A stretch of DNA of 58,131 nucleotides from NCBI GenBank assembly GCA_017534835.1, contig JAFXVT010000009.1:1-58131 (forward strand). Reading direction: 5' to 3'. Of the stretch, positions 1-7,226 are shown one piece after another. The stretch comes from Ruminococcus sp. Lineage in GTDB: Bacteria > Bacillota > Clostridia > Oscillospirales > Ruminococcaceae. The notes beneath the pieces were generated by a model. That model was not told the DNA's origin, did not search any database, and was given only the letters and a program-made list of their open reading frames with translations. Made by a program: the position numbers and the translations under genes. Each line of letters opens with the position of its first letter. Within the stretch, counting starts at the first letter, position 1.

Positions 1-32
1 ACAGCCGTAACAAAGGATATTATGTATTGCAC
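1..32 (-). CDS. start of an unidentified small or membrane protein, cut by window edge
   Basis: Only the first ten codons are in the window, so no function can be given. The reading starts at a GTG (positions 32-30, minus) preceded at 8 nt by a perfect AAGGAGG (41-47). It begins V/M-Q-Y-I-I-S-F-V-T-A, which is hydrophobic from the third residue, as in a signal peptide or a small membrane protein. A consensus promoter lies just upstream on the same strand, which is why I call a gene rather than leave the edge blank. It is divergent from htpG. Confidence 0.5.
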   Translation of the reverse strand, partial: MQYIISFVTA

Positions 33-71
33 GGTATACACCTCCTTCCTGACGGAAGAAGCCGACAATTA

Positions 72-100
72 ATGATAGCATTTTTTCAGCAGCTTGTCAA
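72..100 (-). promoter_or_regulatory. sigma-70 promoter for the left-edge gene
   Basis: On the minus strand the -35 is TTGACA (95-100) and the -10 is TATCAT (72-77), with a 17-nt spacer. Transcription would start near position 65, leaving a leader of about 30 nt to the GTG start. The dispersed repeat begins directly upstream of this promoter. Confidence 0.6.
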
Positions 101-280
101 TGCGGCAAAACATCGGGAGAATGCGGATGATTCGACGACACGGTAAGTCTTTCGGAGACGGTGAGCGAGTTTACGAGCGTCAACGAAGCTGGGTTGCAAG
201 GGTCTGCGACCCTTGCCAGAGTCCAGAGACAGAGTCTCTGGCAGGTCAAGGGCAGCGCCCTTGGAAGAGAATCAAGTCCT
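101..280 (+). repeat. dispersed repeat, copy A (one 61-bp-type unit plus hairpin array)
   Basis: This segment matches the block at 13395-13765. It holds one diverged 61-bp-type unit (words ATCGGGAGAATGCGGATG and CGACACGGTAAG), then the junction word GTGAGCGAGT...ACGAGCGTCAACGAA, then small hairpins: CAAGGGTC-tgc-GACCCTTG, CCAGAGtcc/GAGTCTCTGG, and CAAGGGC-agc-GCCCTTGG. Each hairpin has a short loop and a different stem sequence. The open frames across it on both strands (62 and 63 codons) have no ribosome site and look fortuitous. The element sits between the divergent left-edge gene and htpG. From 285 to 370 I see only short direct repeats (TTAGTTCTTTAGTTCTTT) and no gene. Confidence 0.7.
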
Positions 281-374
281 AAAGGCAAGACACATTAGTT
301 CTTTAGTTCTTTATGTCTTGACCGGCAGATACACAGGCGGAATATGAACAAATTGTAAACAATCACCTGCCGAC

Positions 375-403
375 TTGACTTGCGGTCAGAAAAGGACTAT
401 ACT
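375..403 (+). promoter_or_regulatory. sigma-70 promoter of htpG
   Basis: The -35 is TTGACT (375-380) and the -10 is TATACT (398-403), with a 17-nt spacer. The predicted start, near 410, falls inside the CIRCE operator, so repressor binding would block initiation directly. Confidence 0.75.
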
Positions 404-407
404 ATAA

Positions 408-434
408 TTAGCACTCAGATACAGAGAGTGCTAA
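408..434 (+). promoter_or_regulatory. CIRCE operator (HrcA binding site)
   Basis: The sequence TTAGCACTC-N9-GAGTGCTAA matches the CIRCE consensus in every position of both arms. HrcA binds this element and represses heat-shock genes until unfolded protein accumulates. It overlaps the htpG transcription start and ends 38 nt before the start codon. No hrcA gene is in the window. Confidence 0.95.
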
Positions 435-471
435 ATCTATTAAATCAAAAGCTCTGAAGGAGATGTTCATA

Positions 472-2376
472 ATGGGCACAAAGCAGTTCAAGGCGGAGTC
501 AAAGCGCCTGCTCGAAATGATGATACATTCTATCTACACGCACAAGGAAATATTCCTGCGCGAGCTCATTTCCAATGCAAGCGACGCTATCGACAAGCTC
601 TATTTCAAGTCGCTCACAGACGACAAGGTGGGTCTGAGCAAGGACGATTTCGCGATATGGATAGACGTTGACAAGGACGCCCGCACTCTGAAAATAACCG
701 ATAACGGCATCGGTATGACCGAGGAGGAGCTCGAAGCTAACCTCGGAACTATCGCAAACAGCGGCTCGTTCAAGTTCAAGAGCGAGAACAAGCTCGAAGA
801 GGACAACCAGATAATCGGACAGTTCGGTGTCGGCTTCTATTCGGCGTTTATGGTAGCCAAGAAGGTGACGGTCATCTCGAAGGCTTACGGCAGCGACAAG
901 GCTTTCCGCTGGGAGAGCGAGGGCGTTGACGGCTATACTATCACCGAGGACGACAAGGAAAGTGTCGGCACAGTCATCATACTCGAGCTGCTCGACGATA
1001 CCGACGATGAGAAATACGGCGAATTCCTCGACGAATACCGCATAAAGGGACTTGTGAAGAAGTATTCCGACTATATCCGCTTCCCCGTGAAGATGAAGAT
1101 GCAGCACAGCCGTCCGAAGGAGCAGTCCGAGGAGGACAAGGCTGCAAAGAAGCCTGTTGAGTATGAGGACTACATCGAGGTAGAGACTCTCAACAGTATG
1201 GTGCCGCTGTGGAAGAAGAGCAAGTCTGAGCTGAAGGAGGAGGACTACAAGCACTTCTACACCGAGAAATTCTTCGATTACAACGAGCCGCTCAAATACG
1301 CTCACGTCAAGAACGAGGGCGTTCCGAGCTACAATGCTCTGCTCTATATCCCGTCGAAGGCTCCCTTCGACTACTATTCAAAGGAGTATGAGAAGGGGCT
1401 CCAGCTCTACTCGAACGGCGTCCTTATAATGGACAAGTGCGCCGACCTCCTGCCCGATTATTTCAGCTTCGTGAAGGGTCTTGTGGACAGCGAGGACCTC
1501 TCGCTCAACATCTCGCGTGAGATGCTCCAGCACGACCGCCAGCTCAGGGTCATCGCGAAGAGCATCGAAAAGACGATAAGCTCAGAGCTGAAAAAGATGC
1601 TCAAGAACGAGCGCGAGAAGTATGAGGAGTTCTGGAAAGCCTTCGGGATGCAGATAAAATACGGCATCTACAGCGATTACGGAATGAACAAGGACAAGCT
1701 TCAGGACCTTCTTCTGTTCGCGTCCTCGAATGAGGGCAAGCTCGTAACGCTCGACGAATACGTCACAGCTATGCGTGAGGAGCAGAAGTATATCTACTAC
1801 GCTACAGGCGAGAGCATCGCACGCATCGAGCAGCTCCCGCAGACCGAGCTCGTAAAGGACAGCGGCTTCGAGATACTCTACCTCACCGACAATATCGATG
1901 AATTCGCGGTAAAGGTGATAAACAAGTACAAGGACAAGGAATTCAAGAACGTTTCCGCCGATGACCTCGGACTCGAAACTCCCGAAAAGAAGGAGGAGCT
2001 CAAGGCAAAGGAGGAGGAGAGCGCAGATATGCTCAAGACCCTCGCAGACGCTCTTGAAGGCAAGGTAACGAAGGTCGCGCTCTCTCAGCGCCTTAAATCC
2101 CACCCCGTATGCCTCACCAGCGAGGGCGAGATAACCCTCGAAATGGAGAAGGTGCTCAACTCGCTCCCGAACGACCAGCAGGTACACGCACAGCGCGTGC
2201 TTGAAATAAATCCCGACCACGAGATATTCGGCAAGCTCAAAGCTATCAGCGAAGCCGGCGACACGGAAAAGCTCGGCAAGTATGCAAAGCTCCTCTACAC
2301 TCAGGCTCTTATGATAGAGGGAATGCCCATAGAGGACCCCGTAGAGTTCTCGAATCTTGTGTGTGAGCTTATGTGA
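472..2376 (+). CDS. htpG: Hsp90-family molecular chaperone HtpG
   Basis: HtpG is the cytosolic bacterial Hsp90, an ATP-driven dimer that remodels client proteins under heat and other stress. The 634-residue product is normal length. The N-terminal GHKL ATPase domain shows the E/N-box NASDAIDKL (about residue 37), [11 protein letters not shown], and the lid/glycine region [13 protein letters not shown]. The middle domain carries NISREMLQ with its catalytic arginine, and a C-terminal dimerisation domain follows. I place the start at the ATG at 472 (MGTKQF), 9 nt after AAGGAG (457-462). An ATG at 463 is too close to that site. The gene is monocistronic, behind a CIRCE operator, so HrcA control is expected. 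Many Gram-positives control htpG without CIRCE. Confidence 0.97.
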   Translation: MGTKQFKAESKRLLEMMIHSIYTHKEIFLRELISNASDAIDKLYFKSLTDDKVGLSKDDFAIWIDVDKDARTLKITDNGIGMTEEELEANLGTIANSGSFKFKSENKLEEDNQIIGQFGVGFYSAFMVAKKVTVISKAYGSDKAFRWESEGVDGYTITEDDKESVGTVIILELLDDTDDEKYGEFLDEYRIKGLVKKYSDYIRFPVKMKMQHSRPKEQSEEDKAAKKPVEYEDYIEVETLNSMVPLWKKSKSELKEEDYKHFYTEKFFDYNEPLKYAHVKNEGVPSYNALLYIPSKAPFDYYSKEYEKGLQLYSNGVLIMDKCADLLPDYFSFVKGLVDSEDLSLNISREMLQHDRQLRVIAKSIEKTISSELKKMLKNEREKYEEFWKAFGMQIKYGIYSDYGMNKDKLQDLLLFASSNEGKLVTLDEYVTAMREEQKYIYYATGESIARIEQLPQTELVKDSGFEILYLTDNIDEFAVKVINKYKDKEFKNVSADDLGLETPEKKEELKAKEEESADMLKTLADALEGKVTKVALSQRLKSHPVCLTSEGEITLEMEKVLNSLPNDQQVHAQRVLEINPDHEIFGKLKAISEAGDTEKLGKYAKLLYTQALMIEGMPIEDPVEFSNLVCELM

Positions 2377-2481
2377 CACCGGACCGGCGATTTTGTTGTG
2401 CATATCGCCGCAAGGCGATAGTGTAGAATTGTTAAAAATGCCAAAAAAGTCAGAGAATAAATGTTTTTTTGAGGTTTTCTC

Positions 2482-2510
2482 TTGACGAAACGTCAGTTTT
2501 ACGGTATAAT
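2482..2510 (+). promoter_or_regulatory. strong promoter upstream of a short terminated transcript
   Basis: TTGACG (2482-2487), a 17-nt spacer and TATAAT (2505-2510). There is no open frame with a ribosome site before the terminator at 2606-2634, so it seems to drive a small RNA rather than nifJ, which has its own promoter at 2736. Confidence 0.65.
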
Positions 2511-2516
2511 AACTAC

Positions 2517-2634
2517 AGTGTTAAATAATCTTGAATTATTTATCACTCGTTTTGTTGTCTCCTTTCTTTTGTTCTACACATATTTTTCTTTTCATCTTAT
2601 CTTCAAAACCCGGCGTAAGTCGGGTTTATTTTTT
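2517..2634 (+). ncRNA. candidate small RNA of about 115 nt
   Basis: The transcript would run from about 2517 to the terminator. It starts with a short A/U hairpin (AAATAATcttgaATTATTT, 2523-2541), continues as a long single-stranded C/U-rich tract containing TCTCCTTTC, and ends in a terminator stem AAACCCG/CGGGTTT (2606-2627) followed by a T-run. The pyrimidine tract is complementary to Shine-Dalgarno sequences, as in many Firmicute regulatory RNAs. No known family is recognised. It could instead be a cryptic leader attenuating read-through into nifJ. Confidence 0.4.
2606..2634 (+). terminator. intrinsic terminator of the small transcript
   Basis: Stem AAACCCG (2606-2612) pairs with CGGGTTT (2621-2627) and is followed by ATTTTTTG. 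Confidence 0.75.
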
Positions 2635-2701
2635 GCCCTGACACTGTGTAACAGCTTCGTTTGTGCAAAGTGGTGAAGGAGAGTGTTATTTTTTGGTCAA
2701 T

Positions 2702-2764
2702 GTTACTTAAAATAGTAACTGGCAAAAAAAAGAGGTTTACAAAGCGGTTACTTTGTGTTATAAT
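2702..2764 (+). promoter_or_regulatory. nifJ promoter with an upstream dyad
   Basis: The promoter is TTTACA (2736-2741), a 17-nt spacer and TATAAT (2759-2764). Upstream lies a perfect dyad GTTACT-taaaat-AGTAAC (2703-2720), and a further GTTACT half-site falls inside the promoter spacer (2747-2752). This arrangement suggests a regulator. The half-site loosely resembles the TGTTA...TAACA pattern of the redox repressor Rex, but I cannot assign it. Confidence 0.6.
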
Positions 2765-2852
2765 GTGAGGTGAAGTTATATGCGCTTTTGCGGAAGGTGA
2801 ACTGCAAAAACGCTCATAACCCCTGAAAAAATCTTTACAGGAGGTCATTCCT

Positions 2853-5800
2853 ATGGCTATCAAAAGAAAAATGAAAACAATGGACGGTAATAACGCCGCT
2901 GCATATGTTTCCTACGCCTTCACGGAAGTTGCGGGCATCTACCCGATCACACCTTCCAGCCCGATGGCAGACTATGTCGATCAGTGGTCTGCACAGGGTG
3001 TCAAGAACATCTTCGGCACGACTGTCAAGGTCGAGGAGATGCAGTCTGAGGCTGGCGCAGCAGGTACTGTCCACGGTTCTCTGAACGCCGGTGCTCTTAC
3101 CACGACCTATACAGCTTCACAGGGTCTTCTCCTTATGATCCCGAATATGTATAAGATCGCCGGTGAGCTGCTTCCCTGCGTGTTCCACGTTTCTGCACGC
3201 TGCGTAGCTTCTCACGCACTCAACATCTTCGGCGACCACTCTGACGTTTATGCCTGCCGTCAGACAGGCTTCGCAATGCTCGCTGAGACAAACCCGCAGG
3301 AGGTAATGGATCTCGCTGCTGTTGCTCATCTTGCAACTATCAAGAGCCGTGTTCCCTTCATCAACTTCTTCGACGGCTTCCGTACATCCCACGAGATCCA
3401 GAAGATCGCTACATGGGATTATGAGGATCTGAAGGAAATGTGCGATATGGACGCTGTAAAGGCATTCCGCGACCGCGCTCTCAACCCCGAGAATCCTACG
3501 ATGCGCGGCTCTCACGAGAACGGAGACATCTTCTTCCAGCACCGTGAGGCTTGCAACTCCTATTACAATGCTGTTCCTGCTATCGTTGAGGAGTATATGG
3601 GCAAGGTAAACGAAAAGCTCGGCACAGATTACAAGCTTTTCAACTACTACGGCGCTCCCGATGCAGACCGTGTTATCGTAGCAATGGGCTCTATCTGCGA
3701 CGTTGCTGAGGAAGTTATCGACTACCTCAACAAGAAGGGCGAGAAGGTAGGTATCGTTAAGGTACGCCTGTTCCGTCCGTTCTCGGCAGAAAAGCTCGTT
3801 GAGGCTATCCCTGCCACTGCAAAGACCATCGCTGTTCTCGACAGAACAAAGGAGCCCGGCTCTCTCGGTGAGCCCCTCTACCTCGATGTAGTGGCTGCTC
3901 TCAATACTACAGGCAGAACAGGTATCAAGGTCATCGGCGGACGTTACGGTCTCGGCTCCAAGGATACTCCTCCTGCATCTGTATTTGCTGTATATGCAGA
4001 GCTCGCAAAGGCCGATCCCAAGCCGCAGTTCACACTCGGTATCGTTGACGATGTGACCAACCTCTCACTCGCTGAGGAGGATGCTCCCAACACAGCAGCA
4101 GAGGGTACTATCGAGTGCAAGTTCTGGGGCCTCGGCGGCGACGGTACTGTCGGCGCAAACAAGGACTCGATCAAGATCATCGGCGACCATACTGACAAGT
4201 ACGTTCAGGCTTACTTCCAGTATGACTCAAAGAAGACAGGCGGTATCACTATCTCACACCTTCGTTTCGGTGATAAGCCCATCAAGAGCCCTTACTACAT
4301 CAACAAGGCTGACTTCGTTGCTTGCCACAACCCGTCCTACATACTCAAGGGCTACAAGATGGTAAACGACGTAAAGCCCGGCGGTGTATTCCTTATCAAC
4401 TGCCAGTGGAAGCCCGAGGAGCTCGAACAGCACCTCACAGCTGATACAAAGCAGTATATCGCAAAGAACAATATCCAGCTCTATCTGGTAAATGCTATCG
4501 ACCTTGCACAGGAGATCGGTCTTGGCAAGCGTACAAATACAATTCTCCAGTCTGCATTCTTCTCACTCTCAAAGGTGCTTCCCGAGGCTGAGGCTATCGG
4601 CTATATGAAGGAGAAGGCTCAGAAGTTTATGAAGAAGGGCATCGAGATCGTTCAGATGAACGAGAAGGCTATCGACGCAGGCGCAAACGCTTACGTTAAG
4701 GTAGATGTTCCTGCTGAGTGGGCAAACGCTGTTGACAATTCAACACCTGCAAAGCTCGAGGGCGCAGAGAAGCTCGTCAAGATGGTTGACGGCATCATGA
4801 ACCCTGTCGGCAAGATGCTCGGTGATACACTCCCTGTTTCCGCATTCTCAGACCACGTTGACGGTACATTCGAGCTCGGTGCTGCTGCATACGAGAAGCG
4901 CGGAGTTGCTGTTATGGTACCCGAGTGGAATCAGGATACCTGCGCAAAGTGCAACAAGTGTGCATTTGTCTGCCCGCACGCAACTATCCGTCCCTTCGCT
5001 CTTACAGAAGCTGAGGCAGCTGCTGCTCCTGAGAACATCAAGATCGCTCCCAAGCCTATCGTAAAGAGCGACTACAAGTATACTCTCGCTGTTTCCGCTA
5101 TGGACTGCATGGGCTGCGGCGTATGTATCGGTGTCTGCCCGACAAAGTCACTCAAGATGGTTCCCAGAGAGTCACAGGAGTCACAGCAGGCAGTATTCGA
5201 TTACTGTGTTGCTAAGGTAACAGAGAAGACAGATGTCGCAACAGACGCTACTGTTATCTCAAGCCAGTACAAGAAGCCTCTCCTTGAATTCTCCGGTTCA
5301 TGTGCAGGCTGTGCTGAAACTTCCTACGCAAGACTCATCACTCAGCTCTTCGGTTCAAGAATGTATATCTCCAACGCTACAGGATGTTCTTCTATCTGGG
5401 GCGGTCCTGCTGCTACATCACCGTACACTGTTGATGCAAACGGTCACGGTCCTGCATGGGCTAACTCACTGTTCGAGGACAACGCTGAGCACGGTCTCGG
5501 TATGTATCTCGGTCAGAAGGCTATCCGTGAGAGACTCATCGAGGATGTCAAGGAGATCGCTGCAAACGACAAGACAGCTGCTGATGTAAAGGCTGCTGCT
5601 GATGAATACCTCGCAACTGTAAACGACGGTGCAAAGAATACAGCTGCAACAGCAGCACTCGTTGCTGCACTTGAGAAGTGCGACTGCAAGTGCGACGAGA
5701 AGACAGATATCCTTGAGAACAAGAACTACCTCTCCAAGAAGTCTGTATGGATCTTCGGCGGCGACGGCTGGGCTTACGATATCGGCTTCGGCGGTCTCGA

Positions 5801-6386
5801 CCACGTTCTCGCAACAGGCGAAGATGTAAACATTATGGTATTCGATACCGAGGTTTACTCCAACACAGGCGGACAGGCTTCCAAGTCCTCCAACATCGGT
5901 CAGGTAGCACAGTTCGCAGCAGCTGGTAAGGCTATCGCTAAGAAGCGCCTTGCTGACATCGCTATGAGCTACGGCTACATCTATGTTGCACAGATCGCTA
6001 TGGGTGCTGATATGAACCAGACACTCAAGGCTATCAAGGAAGCAGAGTCCTATCCGGGACCGTCACTCATCATCGGTTATGCTCCTTGTGAGATGCACTC
6101 CATCAAGGGCGGTATGACAAACTGTCAGGCTGAGATGGAGAAGGCTGTTAAGTGCGGTTACTGGAACAACTTCCGCTTTGATCCTCGTCTTGCTGCTGAG
6201 GGCAAGAACCCGTTCCAGCTCGATTCCAAGGCTCCCACAGAGTCTTATCAGGACTTCATTATGAACGAGGCTCGTTACAGCGCACTCACACGTTCCTTCC
6301 CCGAGCGTGCTAAGGAGCTGTTCGCGAAGGCAGAAAAGACTGCAACAAATCGTTACGAATATCTCACAAAGCTTGCTGAGAAGTAA
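2853..6386 (+). CDS. nifJ: pyruvate:ferredoxin (flavodoxin) oxidoreductase
   Basis: PFOR cleaves pyruvate with CoA to acetyl-CoA, CO2 and reduced ferredoxin, the central step of fermentation in clostridia. The 1177-residue single chain is the usual fused form. It begins with a TPP-type pyrimidine domain (YPITPSSPMADYVDQW). Two [4Fe-4S] sites follow, CAKCNKCAFVCP at residue 697 and CMGCGVCIGVCP at 752. The proximal-cluster cysteines CAGC are at about 817, and the TPP-binding domain has GDGWAYDIGFGGLDHV and TEVYSNTGGQASKSS. Start ATG 2853 has AGGAGG 9 nt upstream. The leader contains a hairpin (GCGCTTTTGC/GCAAAAACGC, about 2782-2813). The gene is monocistronic with its own terminator. Codon use is strongly biased, as expected of a highly expressed gene. 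Confidence 0.98.
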   Translation: MAIKRKMKTMDGNNAAAYVSYAFTEVAGIYPITPSSPMADYVDQWSAQGVKNIFGTTVKVEEMQSEAGAAGTVHGSLNAGALTTTYTASQGLLLMIPNMYKIAGELLPCVFHVSARCVASHALNIFGDHSDVYACRQTGFAMLAETNPQEVMDLAAVAHLATIKSRVPFINFFDGFRTSHEIQKIATWDYEDLKEMCDMDAVKAFRDRALNPENPTMRGSHENGDIFFQHREACNSYYNAVPAIVEEYMGKVNEKLGTDYKLFNYYGAPDADRVIVAMGSICDVAEEVIDYLNKKGEKVGIVKVRLFRPFSAEKLVEAIPATAKTIAVLDRTKEPGSLGEPLYLDVVAALNTTGRTGIKVIGGRYGLGSKDTPPASVFAVYAELAKADPKPQFTLGIVDDVTNLSLAEEDAPNTAAEGTIECKFWGLGGDGTVGANKDSIKIIGDHTDKYVQAYFQYDSKKTGGITISHLRFGDKPIKSPYYINKADFVACHNPSYILKGYKMVNDVKPGGVFLINCQWKPEELEQHLTADTKQYIAKNNIQLYLVNAIDLAQEIGLGKRTNTILQSAFFSLSKVLPEAEAIGYMKEKAQKFMKKGIEIVQMNEKAIDAGANAYVKVDVPAEWANAVDNSTPAKLEGAEKLVKMVDGIMNPVGKMLGDTLPVSAFSDHVDGTFELGAAAYEKRGVAVMVPEWNQDTCAKCNKCAFVCPHATIRPFALTEAEAAAAPENIKIAPKPIVKSDYKYTLAVSAMDCMGCGVCIGVCPTKSLKMVPRESQESQQAVFDYCVAKVTEKTDVATDATVISSQYKKPLLEFSGSCAGCAETSYARLITQLFGSRMYISNATGCSSIWGGPAATSPYTVDANGHGPAWANSLFEDNAEHGLGMYLGQKAIRERLIEDVKEIAANDKTAADVKAAADEYLATVNDGAKNTAATAALVAALEKCDCKCDEKTDILENKNYLSKKSVWIFGGDGWAYDIGFGGLDHVLATGEDVNIMVFDTEVYSNTGGQASKSSNIGQVAQFAAAGKAIAKKRLADIAMSYGYIYVAQIAMGADMNQTLKAIKEAESYPGPSLIIGYAPCEMHSIKGGMTNCQAEMEKAVKCGYWNNFRFDPRLAAEGKNPFQLDSKAPTESYQDFIMNEARYSALTRSFPERAKELFAKAEKTATNRYEYLTKLAEK

Positions 6387-6399
6387 TTTTCAGCATAGG

Positions 6400-6435
6400 A
6401 CCTCCCCGGTACTCAGGTATCGGGGAGGTTTTTTT
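6400..6435 (+). terminator. intrinsic terminator of nifJ
   Basis: ACCTCCCCG (6400-6408) pairs with CGGGGAGGT (6421-6429), followed by a T-run to 6435. Confidence 0.9.
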
Positions 6436-6459
6436 GCCGCCCGGGAAGACAGCCGTATA

Positions 6460-6488
6460 TTGACATTTTCCGGTATAAGTGTTATAAT
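6460..6488 (+). promoter_or_regulatory. promoter of the PIG-L/YfhO pair
   Basis: TTGACA (6460-6465), 17-nt spacer, TATAAT (6483-6488); start expected about 25 nt before the ATG at 6522. Confidence 0.8.
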
Positions 6489-6521
6489 TAAAAAGATTAC
6501 ACTGAGAGGAGCGACACAATT

Positions 6522-7226
6522 ATGAAGAAGATATATTTCACGCTCGCGGCTCTGTTTTTCGCGGCGGTAAGCCTTGTAACGCTTTATATGTACCGGAGCA
6601 CCGAAAGAGCTTACGATGTTTCGCCGCTTTATGCCGGAGACATCGCCGTCCCTGTGGGCACGGACAAGCTTATGATAGTCGCTCACCCCGACGACGATAT
6701 GATATGGGGCGGAGCTCACCTCCTCGACGGAGGCTGGTTCGTTGTCTGCCTCACCCACGGAGATGACAGCGTCCGCTCGGACGAATTCCGCCGCGCCGTT
6801 ACCGAAAGCGGCAATACTCCGCTGATACTCAGCTATCCCGACAAGGTGAACTTCCGCCGCGACGACTGGTGCCGGGTCAGTGACGGCATAGAAGCCGATA
6901 TAGAGACGCTGCTGAAGGCGAACGAATGGCAGACAGTCGCCACGCACAACCCACAGGGCGAATACGGTCATATCCACCACAAGCTGACGAGTGCGCTCAC
7001 GACCTCCGCTTTCGGCAAAACTGGCAGCGGAAAGCTGATGTACTTCGGTAAATACTACTCTGTGAAGAAGCTCCCGGGAGCTGCTGCGGAACTCGATCCG
7101 CTCCCGGACGAAAAGCTCGCGCGGAAGAAGGAGCTCTGCCGGATATACCGCTCGCAGGAGCGCGTTATGGACAACCTCTCGCATATGTTCCCGTATGAGG
7201 AATGGAAGGAGGCTGAGCTGAAATGA
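6522..7226 (+). CDS. membrane-anchored PIG-L (LmbE-like) family deacetylase
   Basis: PIG-L/LmbE enzymes are zinc-dependent hydrolases that remove N-acetyl groups from sugars such as GlcNAc conjugates. The 234-residue protein starts with a hydrophobic segment (about residues 5-23) and should be membrane-tethered facing outward. The zinc-site motif HPDDDMIWGG follows at about residue 55, and a second metal-ligand region HNPQGEYGHIHHKL lies at about 145. The ATG at 6522 has GAGAGGA upstream. The stop overlaps the next start by 4 nt (ATGA), so it is translationally coupled to the YfhO-like gene. That pairing suggests work on a cell-surface glycan. The substrate is unknown. Confidence 0.85.
   Translation: MKKIYFTLAALFFAAVSLVTLYMYRSTERAYDVSPLYAGDIAVPVGTDKLMIVAHPDDDMIWGGAHLLDGGWFVVCLTHGDDSVRSDEFRRAVTESGNTPLILSYPDKVNFRRDDWCRVSDGIEADIETLLKANEWQTVATHNPQGEYGHIHHKLTSALTTSAFGKTGSGKLMYFGKYYSVKKLPGAAAELDPLPDEKLARKKELCRIYRSQERVMDNLSHMFPYEEWKEAELK

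Noticed and set aside
94-288. 62- and 63-codon frames on both strands near the left edge
   Set aside because: Both lie wholly in the dispersed hairpin repeat.
499-1305. 268-codon minus-strand frame opposite htpG
   Set aside because: It is a shadow of a strongly biased coding gene, has no ribosome site, and its composition is that expected from the reverse complement.
2482-2676. 64-codon frame between htpG and nifJ
   Set aside because: It starts at the -35 box, runs through the terminator and has no ribosome site.
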